A stretch of DNA of 25,619 nucleotides from Gaiellasilicea sp035525905 (GCA_035525905.1 DATLDK010000021.1:1-25619), one strand, 5' to 3'. Numbered from the stretch's first letter, positions 1 to 7,655 are shown. A program made the numbers and translations. The notes: generated by a model from the sequence alone, not told the origin.

Positions 1-2484
1 GGCGACGAGACGCACGAGGAGGTCGGGGTCGAGAGCTTGCGCGCGCGACGCCGGCCCGGACTGGGCCGCGGCCGCAGTACGGGCGGCCTCAGCGGCCTCC
101 GTGGCAGCGAGCGCGAGCCGCTCGGCTTCCTCGGTGAGGTCACGCGCGGCTCGCTCGACCTGCTCACGCTCGGACTCATCGACCTGGAGCAACCTGATCT
201 GGCCCTCGCCGCCGAGCCGCGCGCGCTCGAGCTCCGCGGCCGCGGCACGCTCGTTGGCGCGTCTGGACTCTCGGCGCGCGTCGTGCTCGAGCGCACCCAC
301 GCGCGCAAGCTCGGCCGCGATCTGCGCCGCTCGCTCCGAACCCGCCTCGGCGCCCGCGCGAAGCGGCTGCTCAATCCGAGCCGCCACCGCGGCGGCCGCG
401 AGCAGCGTCTCGTCCAGCCGATCGGCTACCGCGGACAGACGCCGGAGCAGCTCGGGATCGACCGAAGGGGCTGCACGTAGGTGGGCCACACGGGCGTATG
501 ACGCCTCGGCGGCGTCAGCAGCGTCGGCCGCCGTGGCGGCTTCCTCCTCTGCCTGCCGAGCCTCTGCGTGCAGCGCTGCCAGCTCGCTCTGAAGTTGACG
601 CCGCCTGGTCTCGAGCTCGAGCAGCACCGCCTCCGCGGCCTCGCCGGCGAACCACAGCTCGCCTCGGTGCGGGTCGAAGCCGAATCCCTCGGCGGTCACG
701 GACGGAACGCGTGCCGACAGCAAGGCGTCGACAGCCACGACGGGCAGCTCGGCGACGCGATCGGCCGGGTTCTTCCCGACGAGCACGGTGAGGCTGCCCA
801 AGCCCGCGTCGCAGGCCCTCTGCAGGAGCGCCAACCCCGATGCGGCATCGTCCGCAACGAGGGCCGAGGCGCGCCAGCCCAGAGCGGCGGCGACCGCGCG
901 CTCGCTCCCCGCGTCGACGTCGAGAAAGGACAGCGCGAGCTTCGCCCCCTCGTCGGCGAACACTCGTGCGGCGGGAGGAATCCCCTCGCGCTCGGCGAGC
1001 GAGCGCTCGAGTGCGCCTAGCCGGTCCTTCGCAAGCGCCGCCCGCTCGACGACGTCGTCCCTGGCGTGCGCGGTGGAACGGGCTGCCGCGGTCGCCTCGT
1101 TCGCTGCGGCCTCGAGCTCTCGCGGCGAGGGACCCGGGCGCCTTGCGGCCGATTCGGCCTCCGCCCGCTCGACCCGGAAGCGCTCACGCAGCGCCGACAC
1201 CGACTCGCTTCGCATCCCGATCCGCTCGCGCGCAGTGCCGAGGCGGAACAATGCTGCGGTCGCGCCGGCTCGACCGCCCGCTGCGTCGGCGAGCTCGGAC
1301 TCGATCGCCCCCCGCTCGGTACGAAGCGCCTCCAGCCGCTCCTCGGCGACGAGCGCCGCTCCCCGCTCGAGCGCGGCGAGGCGTTCCTGCGCCGCGCGCG
1401 CGCGTTCGGCTCCGGCGCCGCTCGCCGCAGCGGCCAACCGTGCAGCGGCCGTCGCCTCCGCAGCCACGTGCTCGCGCGCGGCCACCGACGGGTCGGCCGC
1501 CGCTGCGGCCGCTGACTCGACTTCGTCGAGGTCGCTGCGTAGGCGTCTGAGCAGCTCGGCCGCGCCCTCCTGCCTCAGGGCGATCCGCTCGATCGCGCCC
1601 TGCAGTCGGTAGAGCGCTTTGATGGCAGTCTCCCGCCTCCCGGCCGCGTCGGCGAGCTCGTCCTCGGCGGCCTGACGCTCGGTGAGCAGGGCCTGCAGCT
1701 TCTCCTGGGCGCTACGACGGGCGATCCCGGCAGCCGTCTTGCGCTCGCCGGCCGCCTCGCGGCGGGCCTCGGCGTCCTCGAGGTCGAGCTGCGCGATCCG
1801 GGCGCGCAGCGCGGCGATCTCGTCCACGAGCTTTTCCGCTCGCTCGGCCGCGGTCGCCTGCAAAGCGAGCGGGCGCAGGCGCTTGCGGACCTCAGCCTCG
1901 ACGTCCTGGGCGCGCTCGACCTGGATCGCGACGCGGGCGAGCTTGAGCTCCGCCCGATGTCGGCGGCGCTTGAACTTCCCGAGCCCGGCCGCTTCCTCGA
2001 CGAGCGCGCGCCGCTCCTCCGGCTTCGAGGCGAGCACCGCCTCGACCTTGCCCTGGCTGACGATCGAGTGCATCGACCCGCTCAGCCCGACGTCGGCGAG
2101 CAGCTCGACGAGATCCGTCCGCCGTACCTGCGCCCTGTTGACCAGGTACTGCCCTTCTCCGCCTCGGTGCAGGCGCCGGGCGATCGAGACCTCGGAGAAG
2201 TCGATCTCGCCGAAGCCGCCGCTCTCGTTGTCGAACACGAGCTCGACCTCGCAGCTCTCGGCGGGAGTGCGGCCTTCGGCGCCGTTGAACAGGACGTCGT
2301 CGGGCTTCTCGGCGCGGAGCTCGGACGGCGTCAGCGAACCGGCCGCCCAGACGATCGCGTCGGCAACGTTCGACTTGCCGGAGCCGTTGGGGCCGACCAC
2401 GACGGCAACCCCTGGTTCCAGCTTCAGCTCGAGCGAGTCCGGAAACGACTTGAAGCCGCGCAGGCGGAGAGAGCGCAGGTGCAC
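1..2484 (-). CDS. smc: Chromosome segregation protein SMC (C-terminus beyond window edge)
   Basis: SMC is an ATPase that compacts and segregates chromosomes together with ScpA/ScpB. The reading frame is open from a GTG at 2484 to the window edge (828 codons), with no internal stop. The start is set by the typical N-terminus (LRLRGFKSF at residues 6-14), followed by Walker A GPNGSGKS at about 31-38. A long Ala/Glu/Arg-rich coiled coil follows. The hinge lies at about 490-615 (plus-strand bases about 1000-640; includes GIPPAARVFADEG and TAEGFGFDPHRGELWF). The returning coiled coil begins after it. The family is about 1150-1200 residues, so the C-terminal head with the ABC signature and Walker B is outside the window. 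The gene is the last of the minus-strand series, 53 bases after the DUF1059 gene. No strong ribosome binding site is seen before the GTG. Identity is very secure. Confidence 0.96.
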   Translation of the reverse strand, partial: MHLRSLRLRGFKSFPDSLELKLEPGVAVVVGPNGSGKSNVADAIVWAAGSLTPSELRAEKPDDVLFNGAEGRTPAESCEVELVFDNESGGFGEIDFSEVSIARRLHRGGEGQYLVNRAQVRRTDLVELLADVGLSGSMHSIVSQGKVEAVLASKPEERRALVEEAAGLGKFKRRRHRAELKLARVAIQVERAQDVEAEVRKRLRPLALQATAAERAEKLVDEIAALRARIAQLDLEDAEARREAAGERKTAAGIARRSAQEKLQALLTERQAAEDELADAAGRRETAIKALYRLQGAIERIALRQEGAAELLRRLRSDLDEVESAAAAAADPSVAAREHVAAEATAAARLAAAASGAGAERARAAQERLAALERGAALVAEERLEALRTERGAIESELADAAGGRAGATAALFRLGTARERIGMRSESVSALRERFRVERAEAESAARRPGPSPRELEAAANEATAAARSTAHARDDVVERAALAKDRLGALERSLAEREGIPPAARVFADEGAKLALSFLDVDAGSERAVAAALGWRASALVADDAASGLALLQRACDAGLGSLTVLVGKNPADRVAELPVVAVDALLSARVPSVTAEGFGFDPHRGELWFAGEAAEAVLLELETRRRQLQSELAALHAEARQAEEEAATAADAADAAEASYARVAHLRAAPSVDPELLRRLSAVADRLDETLLAAAAVAARIEQPLRAGAEAGSERAAQIAAELARVGALEHDARRESRRANERAAAAELERARLGGEGQIRLLQVDESEREQVERAARDLTEEAERLALAATEAAEAARTAAAAQSGPASRAQALDPDLLVRLVA

Positions 2485-2537
2485 GGGTGGGAACCTAGCG
2501 GGCGCCGCGGACGGGGCCGGCGCCGCTACGGGCCGTG

Positions 2538-2696
2538 CTACTCCTCCTCGGCCATCCCCAGCACGTCGTTGCGGCTCATCTTGCCGACGAGCTCGGGATG
2601 CGCCTCGCCGACGTGCCGCTCCACCTTCTGTACCAGCTCGTCGTCGCTGTCGGCCCTGACGATCTCGCCACACTCGCAATTGATCACCTTGGACAT
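2538..2696 (-). CDS. DUF1059-type small protein (52 aa)
   Basis: This is a 52-residue protein beginning MSKVINCECGEIVRA. It has a Cys-x-Cys pair at residues 7 and 9 and a downstream His-x5-His (ERHVGEAH), the pattern of the small DUF1059 family, whose biochemical function is unknown. The Cys/His content suggests a metal site, but that is inference. The start is well fixed by a perfect GGAGG Shine-Dalgarno, which overlaps the end of the preceding DsrE-like gene (its TGA runs straight into AAGGAGG). The two are therefore probably co-transcribed and translationally coupled. The protein ends in an acidic AEEE tail. The gene was found by reading the minus strand directly because it is very short. 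Confidence 0.85.
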   Translation of the reverse strand: MSKVINCECGEIVRADSDDELVQKVERHVGEAHPELVGKMSRNDVLGMAEEE

Positions 2697-2707
2697 CGAT
2701 GCCTCCT

Positions 2708-3058
2708 TCAGTAGGTGAGGACGCGGTCGGCTGCGAGCACGAGCTCGACGAGGCGATCGGGCGTTGCCGCCTCCGCCTGACCGTTCGGCTCGAATCCGCG
2801 TGCCTTGCTGGACATGCCCGAAACGTAGAAGGTGCCACCCCGCTCGACGATCGCTTCGTAGGACTCGCGGAGCCTGCCCGTGCCCAGCCCGACCAGGCTG
2901 TCGAGCACAGGCTCGCGCAGCAGCTGCACCGCGTCGCCGGCGAGGAAGAGCGAGACGTCGTGGCCTGCTTCGGCGGCGCTGCGCGCGACGAGGAAGCCGA
3001 GGGCGGCCCGCGTTGGAGCCTCGGGGCCGTGCGTGATTTGGATCAGGAGAGTGGACAT
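2708..3058 (-). CDS. DsrE/DsrF-like family protein
   Basis: This is a 116-residue protein starting MSTLLIQITHGPEAPTRAAL, with the alpha/beta DsrE-like fold signature: a beta strand, then a helix after the GPE loop, then DVSLFLAGDAVQLL. The C-terminal stretch contains YVSGMSSKARG and ends in LAADRVLTY. Close relatives are annotated as DsrE family proteins of unknown role. The sulfur-relay DsrE/TusD proteins carry a conserved cysteine, but this protein contains none, so a sulfur-carrier role is not supported. The ATG at 3058 fits the usual family N-terminus; a longer in-frame extension upstream reads as shadow sequence. The gene is divergent from the BTAD regulator, whose proposed start lies only 6 bases away, and is coupled to the DUF1059 gene downstream. 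Confidence 0.85.
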   Translation of the reverse strand: MSTLLIQITHGPEAPTRAALGFLVARSAAEAGHDVSLFLAGDAVQLLREPVLDSLVGLGTGRLRESYEAIVERGGTFYVSGMSSKARGFEPNGQAEAATPDRLVELVLAADRVLTY

Positions 3059-3064
3059 GCGTGG

Positions 3065-3826
3065 ATGGTCTCGTGGGCCCCTTGGCGTTACCTTGTCGAA
3101 ACCTTGGGCGAGACGCGGATCCAGCTCTGCGGCCGGCTCGTCGCCCGCATCGACGGGCAGCGCATCGAGAGCGCGTTGCCCGGCCGCCAAGGGCGGGTCG
3201 CGTTCGCCTACCTCGCTGCGAACCGATATCGGCCGGTAACCCGCGAGGAGCTGGCCGGCGCGCTCTGGTTGGCGCCGGGAGCGTCCGACCGGCTCAGCCC
3301 GCTCCTCTCGAAGCTGCGGTCCGTCGTGCCGCTCGAAGGCAGGGGCGAGGTCCGGCTGACGCTTCCCGCCGGCAGCTGGATCGACGTCGAGGCCGCGGCC
3401 GAGGGGTTGCACCGAGCCGAGAGCGCCGTCGCTCAGGGTGACTTCGCCGGCGCGTGGAGCCCGGGCCGGGTGGCGCAGCACGTCGCCTCACGGGAATTCC
3501 TACCGGGCGAGGAAGCGCCTTGGATCGACGAGCAGCGCCGGCGCCTCGAGGAGATCCTCGTCCGCTCGCTCGAGCTCGTCGGCCGGGCGTGCGTCGAGAT
3601 CGGGGCCGGCGAGCTCGACACGGCCGAGCGGGCGGCCCGCGACCTGATCGCCCGCGCGCCCTACCGGGAGAGCGGCCACCGGCTGCTGATGGAGACGCTC
3701 GCCGCCCGCGGCAACACGGCGGAGGCCTTGCTGGTGTACGACGCACTGCGGCAACGCCTCCGAGACGAGCTCGGAGCAGTTCCGAGCGACCAGACGAAGC
3801 AGCTGCACCGCCGGCTCCTCGGCTAG
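3065..3826 (+). CDS. SARP/BTAD-family transcriptional regulator
   Basis: This is a 253-residue protein with the AfsR/SARP architecture. An N-terminal OmpR-like winged helix spans about 17-100 (RIQLCGRLVARIDG, then REELAGALW and LSPLLSKLRSVV). A bacterial transcriptional activation domain with TPR-like helices follows at about 105-250 (WIDEQRRRLEEI, AYRESGHRLLMETL, NTAEALLVYDALRQRLRDELG). It is the only plus-strand gene in the first 24 kb. The ATG at 3065 has an AGGAGA 14 bases upstream, which is a long spacing. A TTG at 3104 would place the start nearer the usual family N-terminus and leave room for a divergent promoter, so the start is uncertain. Its TAG overlaps the TAG of convergent rnc. 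Likely targets are the divergent DsrE/DUF1059 genes, by position only. Confidence 0.88.
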   Translation: MVSWAPWRYLVETLGETRIQLCGRLVARIDGQRIESALPGRQGRVAFAYLAANRYRPVTREELAGALWLAPGASDRLSPLLSKLRSVVPLEGRGEVRLTLPAGSWIDVEAAAEGLHRAESAVAQGDFAGAWSPGRVAQHVASREFLPGEEAPWIDEQRRRLEEILVRSLELVGRACVEIGAGELDTAERAARDLIARAPYRESGHRLLMETLAARGNTAEALLVYDALRQRLRDELGAVPSDQTKQLHRRLLG

Positions 3827-4488
3827 CGGTCCGGCTGCGCCGCCCCGAGAGCGGCCAACGCCTGCTTGGCGGCCGCCTGCTCGGCTTCCTTCTTCGTGCG
3901 TCCGGTGCCCTGGCCGAGCTCGTCGCCGTCGATCTGGGCGGCACAGGAGAAGTGCCGGTCGTGGGCCGGGCCCTCCACGTTGAGGACGACGTACGCGACG
4001 CTCCGGCCGGACTTCGCGAGCGCCTCCTGGAGCTCCGTCTTGTGGTCGACGTGGGTCGTGCGTGCGTACTCGATCCGGTCGGAGAACGCTGCGACGATCG
4101 CGGGCTCGATCGGCTGGTAGCCGTGCTCGAGGAACAGCGCTGCGATCGCAGCCTCGAGCAGCGCCGCGGTGACGTTGCGGCTCTTGACGATCCGGCTCAG
4201 CTCGTCGCCGGCCAGGGCGTCGCCCGCGGCTTCCCCGAGGCGCTCGCCCAGCCGCAGCTCCCGCGCGACGGCGGCACAGCTCTGCCGCGAGACGACGTGG
4301 GACCGGATCTTCGCCAGCCGTCCTTCGGAGGCTTCGGGGTAGCGGTCGTACAGCTCCTTCGCGATCGCCAGCTCGAGCACGCTGTCGCCCAGGAACTCCA
4401 TCCGCTCGTACGAGGACGCGCGGTCCGGAGCCCAGGACGTATGCGTGAAGACGTGCTCGATCCGCTCTTGCGGAAGCGCATCGATCAG
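3823..4488 (-). CDS. rnc: Ribonuclease III, no canonical start codon in frame
   Basis: This is the double-strand-specific RNase that processes rRNA and structured mRNAs. Homology begins upstream of the first in-frame ATG (4401): HVFTHTSWAP precedes the signature ERMEFLGDS. Between an in-frame TAG inside acpP and 4401 there is no ATG, GTG or TTG. The best candidate is CTG at 4488, giving 221 aa, normal for the family. The RNase domain is at about 1-145 (CTG numbering), with Glu31 and Asp35 equivalent to E. coli Glu41 and Asp45. The dsRNA-binding domain is at about 155-215 (DHKTELQEALAKSG to KKEAEQAAAKQALAAL). By hand alignment, the E. coli Asp114 equivalent is Ala109, with Glu112 kept. A GTG at about 4510 is out of frame and hits a stop, so a one-base sequencing error is an alternative to a rare start. 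Identity is certain; the start is not. Confidence 0.9.
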   Translation of the reverse strand: MIDALPQERIEHVFTHTSWAPDRASSYERMEFLGDSVLELAIAKELYDRYPEASEGRLAKIRSHVVSRQSCAAVARELRLGERLGEAAGDALAGDELSRIVKSRNVTAALLEAAIAALFLEHGYQPIEPAIVAAFSDRIEYARTTHVDHKTELQEALAKSGRSVAYVVLNVEGPAHDRHFSCAAQIDGDELGQGTGRTKKEAEQAAAKQALAALGAAQPDR

Positions 4489-4525
4489 ACGCCCGAGCTC
4501 GCCCGGGTCACCCGTCGGTGTTGTG

Positions 4526-4771
4526 CTACGCGTGTGTGGAAACGTAGTCGACGGCCTGCCCTACGGTCGTGATCTTCTGCGCGTCCTCGTCGGAGATCTT
4601 GATCCCGAATTGATCCTCCAGCTCCATGATCAGCTCGACGAGATCGAGCGAGTCCGCATCCAGATCCTCCTGGAACGAGGCCTCCTCCGTGATCTCGGCG
4701 TCGTCGACGCCGAGCTGCTCCGTGAGCACTTCCTTGACCCGCTCGAAGACTTCTTCACGCGACGCTGCCAA
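4526..4771 (-). CDS. acpP: Acyl carrier protein
   Basis: This is an 81-residue acidic acyl carrier protein that carries fatty acyl chains on 4'-phosphopantetheine. The attachment serine is Ser41 in the DADSLDLVEL motif. The start is a TTG at 4771, preceded by AAGGAG with a 5-base spacer, a good Shine-Dalgarno. The protein then reads MAASREEVFERVKEVL, the usual length and N-terminus. It lies 39 bases after plsX, and its 3' end is close to the rnc reading frame. The plsX-acpP-rnc-smc order is classical, but fabD and fabG, which often sit between plsX and acpP, are absent here. It supplies acyl-ACP that PlsX converts to acyl-phosphate. Confidence 0.97.
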   Translation of the reverse strand: MAASREEVFERVKEVLTEQLGVDDAEITEEASFQEDLDADSLDLVELIMELEDQFGIKISDEDAQKITTVGQAVDYVSTHA

Positions 4772-4810
4772 ATCGACTCCTTGGACGGTAATTGGGCGAG
4801 AGCGCGCCGA

Positions 4811-5788
4811 TCATACAGCCGTCTGCGGCCTACGCTCGGGCAAACGTGAGGCGAGGCGGCCGACGACGTCGTGGTCGACGCCGCGGGCGGCCAGGCGGAT
4901 CGCGTTGGCGATCGCATGCCGCGAGGAATTGCCGTGCGCGATCACGGAGAGGCCGCGCAGGCCGAGCAGGTACGCGCCTCCGTACGTGTCCGGATCCAGG
5001 CGCCGGCGCAGCCGGCGTGCAGCCGGCCGGATCAGGAGCCCGCCGAGCTTCCCGCGCGGCGTCGCCGCGATTTCGGCCCTCAGGCCCTCGAGGACGGACT
5101 TGATCGTTCCCTCCAGCAGCTTGAGTGCCACGTTGCCGGTGAAGCCGTCGCATACGACCACGTCCGCGGCGCCGGCCAGGAGGTCGCGGCTCTCTGCGTT
5201 CCCCGCGAAGTCGAGCTCGCTCGCGGCCAGCAGCGCGTGCGCCTCGATCGTCAGCTGGTTTCCCTTCTCCGCCTCCTCACCGATCGAGAGCAGGCGAATC
5301 TCCGGCCGGGCGATGTCGAGGATCTCCTCGGCGAAGATCGCGCCCATGTAGGCGAACTGGAGCAGGTGCTCCGGCCGCGCGTCCGCATTCGCGCCCGAAT
5401 CGAGCAGGACGGACGGTCCTCTCCGAGTGGGAATCGGGACGGCGATCGCGGGACGCAGCACGCCCGGCAGGCGCCGCAGGTGAAGGAGCCCCGCCGCGAG
5501 CATCGCGCCGGTGTTCCCTGCCGAGACGACCGCATCCGCCCGGCCTTCCGCGACAGCCGTGTGCGCCGCCACGAGGGACGAGCGCGGCTTCGCGCGAACG
5601 GCCTCCGCCGGCTTCTCGTGCATCCCGATCAGCTCGGTCGTCTCGACCAGCTCCAGCCCGCCGGTCTCCAGCCCGGTGGGACCGAAGAGGATCGGTGTGA
5701 TCCCGGCGGTCGCCGCCTCGAGTGCGCCCGCGACGATCTCGCCCGGCGCACGGTCCCCACCCATCGCGTCGACCGCGATTCTGGCCAA
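4811..5788 (-). CDS. plsX: Phosphate acyltransferase PlsX
   Basis: PlsX is a 325-residue enzyme that interconverts acyl-ACP and acyl-phosphate for phosphatidic acid synthesis. The N-terminus RIAVDAMGGDRAPGEIV is diagnostic. Further family segments are SAGNTGAMLA, LDSGANADARPEHLLQFAYMGA and VVCDGFTGNVALKLLEGT. Length is typical. The start is TTG at 5788, two bases after the rpmF stop, so translation is probably coupled to rpmF; no clear Shine-Dalgarno is visible. FakA and a DegV-type FakB, which make acyl-phosphate from free fatty acids, are encoded about 8 kb upstream in the same strand series. The two routes to the acyl-phosphate pool are thus present together. Confidence 0.96.
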   Translation of the reverse strand: MARIAVDAMGGDRAPGEIVAGALEAATAGITPILFGPTGLETGGLELVETTELIGMHEKPAEAVRAKPRSSLVAAHTAVAEGRADAVVSAGNTGAMLAAGLLHLRRLPGVLRPAIAVPIPTRRGPSVLLDSGANADARPEHLLQFAYMGAIFAEEILDIARPEIRLLSIGEEAEKGNQLTIEAHALLAASELDFAGNAESRDLLAGAADVVVCDGFTGNVALKLLEGTIKSVLEGLRAEIAATPRGKLGGLLIRPAARRLRRRLDPDTYGGAYLLGLRGLSVIAHGNSSRHAIANAIRLAARGVDHDVVGRLASRLPERRPQTAV

Positions 5789-5790
5789 GG

Positions 5791-5979
5791 CTACGGAGCC
5801 GGCGTGCGGAGCGGTTCGATCTCGCGGCCCTTGTACGTCTTGCAGGTCGGGCAGACGTGGTGCGGCCGCTTGGGCTGATGGCAGGTGGGGCAGACGTTCA
5901 CCCGCGGCGACTCGATGCCGTGCTGTGCGCGGCGTTTGTCTCGACGGGCTTTGGAGGTTTTCTTCTTGGGGACTGCCAT
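5791..5979 (-). CDS. rpmF: 50S ribosomal protein L32 (zinc-binding form)
   Basis: This is a 62-residue L32 starting MAVPKKKTSKARRDKRRAQH, the invariant N-terminus. It contains a full zinc ribbon, CPTC at about 29-32 and CPTC at about 42-45, so it is the zinc-containing (C+) type. The ATG at 5979 is chosen over an in-frame start 10 codons upstream because L32 proteins begin with M-A-V-P. No Shine-Dalgarno precedes it. A TATACT hexamer lies 12 bases upstream, which would give a nearly leaderless mRNA. In most bacteria rpmF directly follows DUF177/yceD; here an ABC-F gene separates them. Two bases separate it from plsX. Confidence 0.97.
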   Translation of the reverse strand: MAVPKKKTSKARRDKRRAQHGIESPRVNVCPTCHQPKRPHHVCPTCKTYKGREIEPLRTPAP

Positions 5980-5991
5980 GAGCGGCTGCGG

Positions 5992-5997
5992 AGTATA
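5992..5997 (-). promoter_or_regulatory. Candidate -10 element for rpmF
   Basis: On the minus strand the hexamer TATACT (5 of 6 matches to TATAAT) lies 12 bases upstream of the rpmF ATG, just after the ABC-F stop codon. No convincing -35 element is seen at 16-18 bases. With no Shine-Dalgarno before rpmF, a leaderless or near-leaderless transcript is plausible. This is inferred from sequence alone. Confidence 0.35.
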
Positions 5998-5998
5998 G

Positions 5999-7564
5999 CT
6001 AGAGCTCAATCGACCTGGTCGGGGCCAGAGCCTCGAGAAAGCGCCGGTCGTGGGAGACCACGACGGCCGTTCCCTCGTAAGCGCGCAGCGCGGCTTCGAG
6101 CTCCTCGATCGCCTCCAGATCGAGGTGGTTGGTCGGTTCGTCCAACACGAGGCAGTTGACGCCGAGGGCCATCAGCTCGGCCAAGTGCGCACGCGTGCGC
6201 TCGCCCGGGGAGAGGGTCGCGCAGGCTCGTTCGACGTGGTCGGAGCCCAGGTTGAACTTCGCGAGCAGCGTGCGAGCCTCAGCGGGCTGGAGCCCGGCGC
6301 GTGCAGTGAAGACAGCCAGGAGCCGCTGCGGACTGTCGTAGGCAACGCGCCGCTGGTCGAGAGCTCCGAGCACGGTCGCACGGCCGACGGTGCGACGGCC
6401 GGCAGCGAGGGGAAGCTCCCCCAAGAGCAGCGCGAGCAGGGTCGACTTGCCGCTTCCGTTACGGCCCGTGACCGCGACGCGCTCGCCCGGAGCAAGGTCG
6501 AGATCGACCGGCCCCAGCCGGAAGTCGCCGCGCTCTGCGATGGCCCCCTCGAGCGAGGCGACACGGTCACCGGCGCGCTGCGCCGTCCCGAGCGACAGGT
6601 GCAGCTGCCAGGGCTCGAACGGCTTTTCGACGTCCTCGATCCGTTCGAGCGCACGCTGCGCCTGGCGGACCTTGCCGGCGAGGGCCCTCGTGCCGCGGCG
6701 GTCCGAGCCACCCGTCGCGTGCGCGAGGAAGCCACCGCCTGCCCGAGCCTGGTTTCGGCGGGCGCTCAGCAGCGCCTCGACCTGCTCGCGGCGCTCTTGC
6801 GCGTCCTCGAACGCCGCGTACTGCTTCGCCCGGCCGCGCTCGCGCGCTGCGGCGTAGTCGCTCCAGCCACCGGCGTACTCGCGAACGGTGCCGGTCCACG
6901 GGTCGATCTCGGCGATGCGATCGACCGTTCGATCGAGAAAAGCGCGGTCGTGTGAGACGACGGCGACGCCGCCGTCGAACCCGTCGACGAAGCGCTCGAG
7001 GCGGTCGAGCCCGTCGAAGTCGAGGTCGTTGGTCGGCTCGTCGAGCAGGAGCAGGTCGAAGCGAGAGAGCAGGATCGCCGCGAGCGCCGCCCGTGCGGCC
7101 TCCCCGCCGGAGAGGGTCGCAGTCGCCTGGTCGAGCGAGACCGAGAGGCCGAGCTCCGCACAGACGGCGCGTGCGCGAGCCTCCAGGTCGGCGCCGCCGA
7201 GGGCCAGATAGCGCTCGAGGGCTAAGGCGTACGCATCCGGGCTCCACTCGGCCGTGTGCTGCTGCACCGCTGCCTCCGCCTGGGCGACGCCGGTCCGCCG
7301 TGCGAGGTACCCGAGCAGGTTCTCCCCATCGCGTCGGTCCCGCTCCTGGGGCAGGTAGCCGATCGTCAGTGATGCCGGCGTACGCTCGACCGAGCCCTCA
7401 TCCGGGTCGTCGAGGCCCGCGGCGACGCGCAGCAGCGTCGACTTCCCTGCGCCGTTCGGTCCGACGAGGCCGAGCCGCGAACGCGGGCCGAGCGTGAGGT
7501 CGACGCGGTCGAGGACGGTATGGGCGCCGAACGAGCGGACGACACCTGTAAGCGAGACCCGCAT
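5999..7564 (-). CDS. ABC-F family ATPase (ribosome-associated/ribosome protection type)
   Basis: This is a 521-residue protein with two ABC ATPase domains and no membrane segments, the ABC-F architecture; members bind the ribosomal E site and act as translation factors or antibiotic-resistance proteins. Domain 1 has Walker A GPNGAGKS (35-42), signature LSGGE (151-155) and LLLLDEPTND (about 175). The Arg/Gln-rich interdomain linker is at about 240-320. Domain 2 has Walker A GRNGSGKS (367-374), signature LSPGE (451-455, Pro for the usual Gly) and LVLDEPTNHLD. The ATG at 7564 is preceded by GGAGG with a good spacer. A 115-base gap with two hairpins precedes the gene, so it may have its own promoter or leader control. 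It separates DUF177 from rpmF. Whether it is housekeeping or resistance cannot be told from sequence. Confidence 0.93.
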   Translation of the reverse strand: MRVSLTGVVRSFGAHTVLDRVDLTLGPRSRLGLVGPNGAGKSTLLRVAAGLDDPDEGSVERTPASLTIGYLPQERDRRDGENLLGYLARRTGVAQAEAAVQQHTAEWSPDAYALALERYLALGGADLEARARAVCAELGLSVSLDQATATLSGGEAARAALAAILLSRFDLLLLDEPTNDLDFDGLDRLERFVDGFDGGVAVVSHDRAFLDRTVDRIAEIDPWTGTVREYAGGWSDYAAARERGRAKQYAAFEDAQERREQVEALLSARRNQARAGGGFLAHATGGSDRRGTRALAGKVRQAQRALERIEDVEKPFEPWQLHLSLGTAQRAGDRVASLEGAIAERGDFRLGPVDLDLAPGERVAVTGRNGSGKSTLLALLLGELPLAAGRRTVGRATVLGALDQRRVAYDSPQRLLAVFTARAGLQPAEARTLLAKFNLGSDHVERACATLSPGERTRAHLAELMALGVNCLVLDEPTNHLDLEAIEELEAALRAYEGTAVVVSHDRRFLEALAPTRSIEL

Positions 7565-7598
7565 GTGCGAGCACCTCCGGAGACGGGAACGAGGACGG

Positions 7599-7617
7599 GC
7601 GCCTCGCGAGGAGGCGC
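7599..7617 (-). promoter_or_regulatory. Hairpin in the leader of the ABC-F gene
   Basis: GCGCCTC and GAGGCGC form a perfect 7-base-pair stem around a 5-base loop, about 35 bases upstream of the ABC-F ATG. It is not followed by a T-run. ABC-F resistance genes are often controlled by leader attenuation, so the position is suggestive, but in GC-rich DNA short stems arise easily. Confidence 0.3.
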
Positions 7618-7655
7618 AAGAGGAACGTCTGGTCTCGTCTAGTCCGTCATGGCAA

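Noticed and set aside
2497..2527. GC-rich hairpin (GGCGCC arms) between the DUF1059 gene and smc
   Set aside because: The 9-10 base-pair stem contains a bulge, sits in very GC-rich sequence, lacks a T-run and lies between genes that seem to be co-transcribed.
7398..7619. Possible leader peptide (MRLLARRP...) before the ABC-F gene
   Set aside because: It starts at a TTG inside the hairpin with no Shine-Dalgarno and runs deep into the ABC-F gene without a stop, unlike a real leader peptide.
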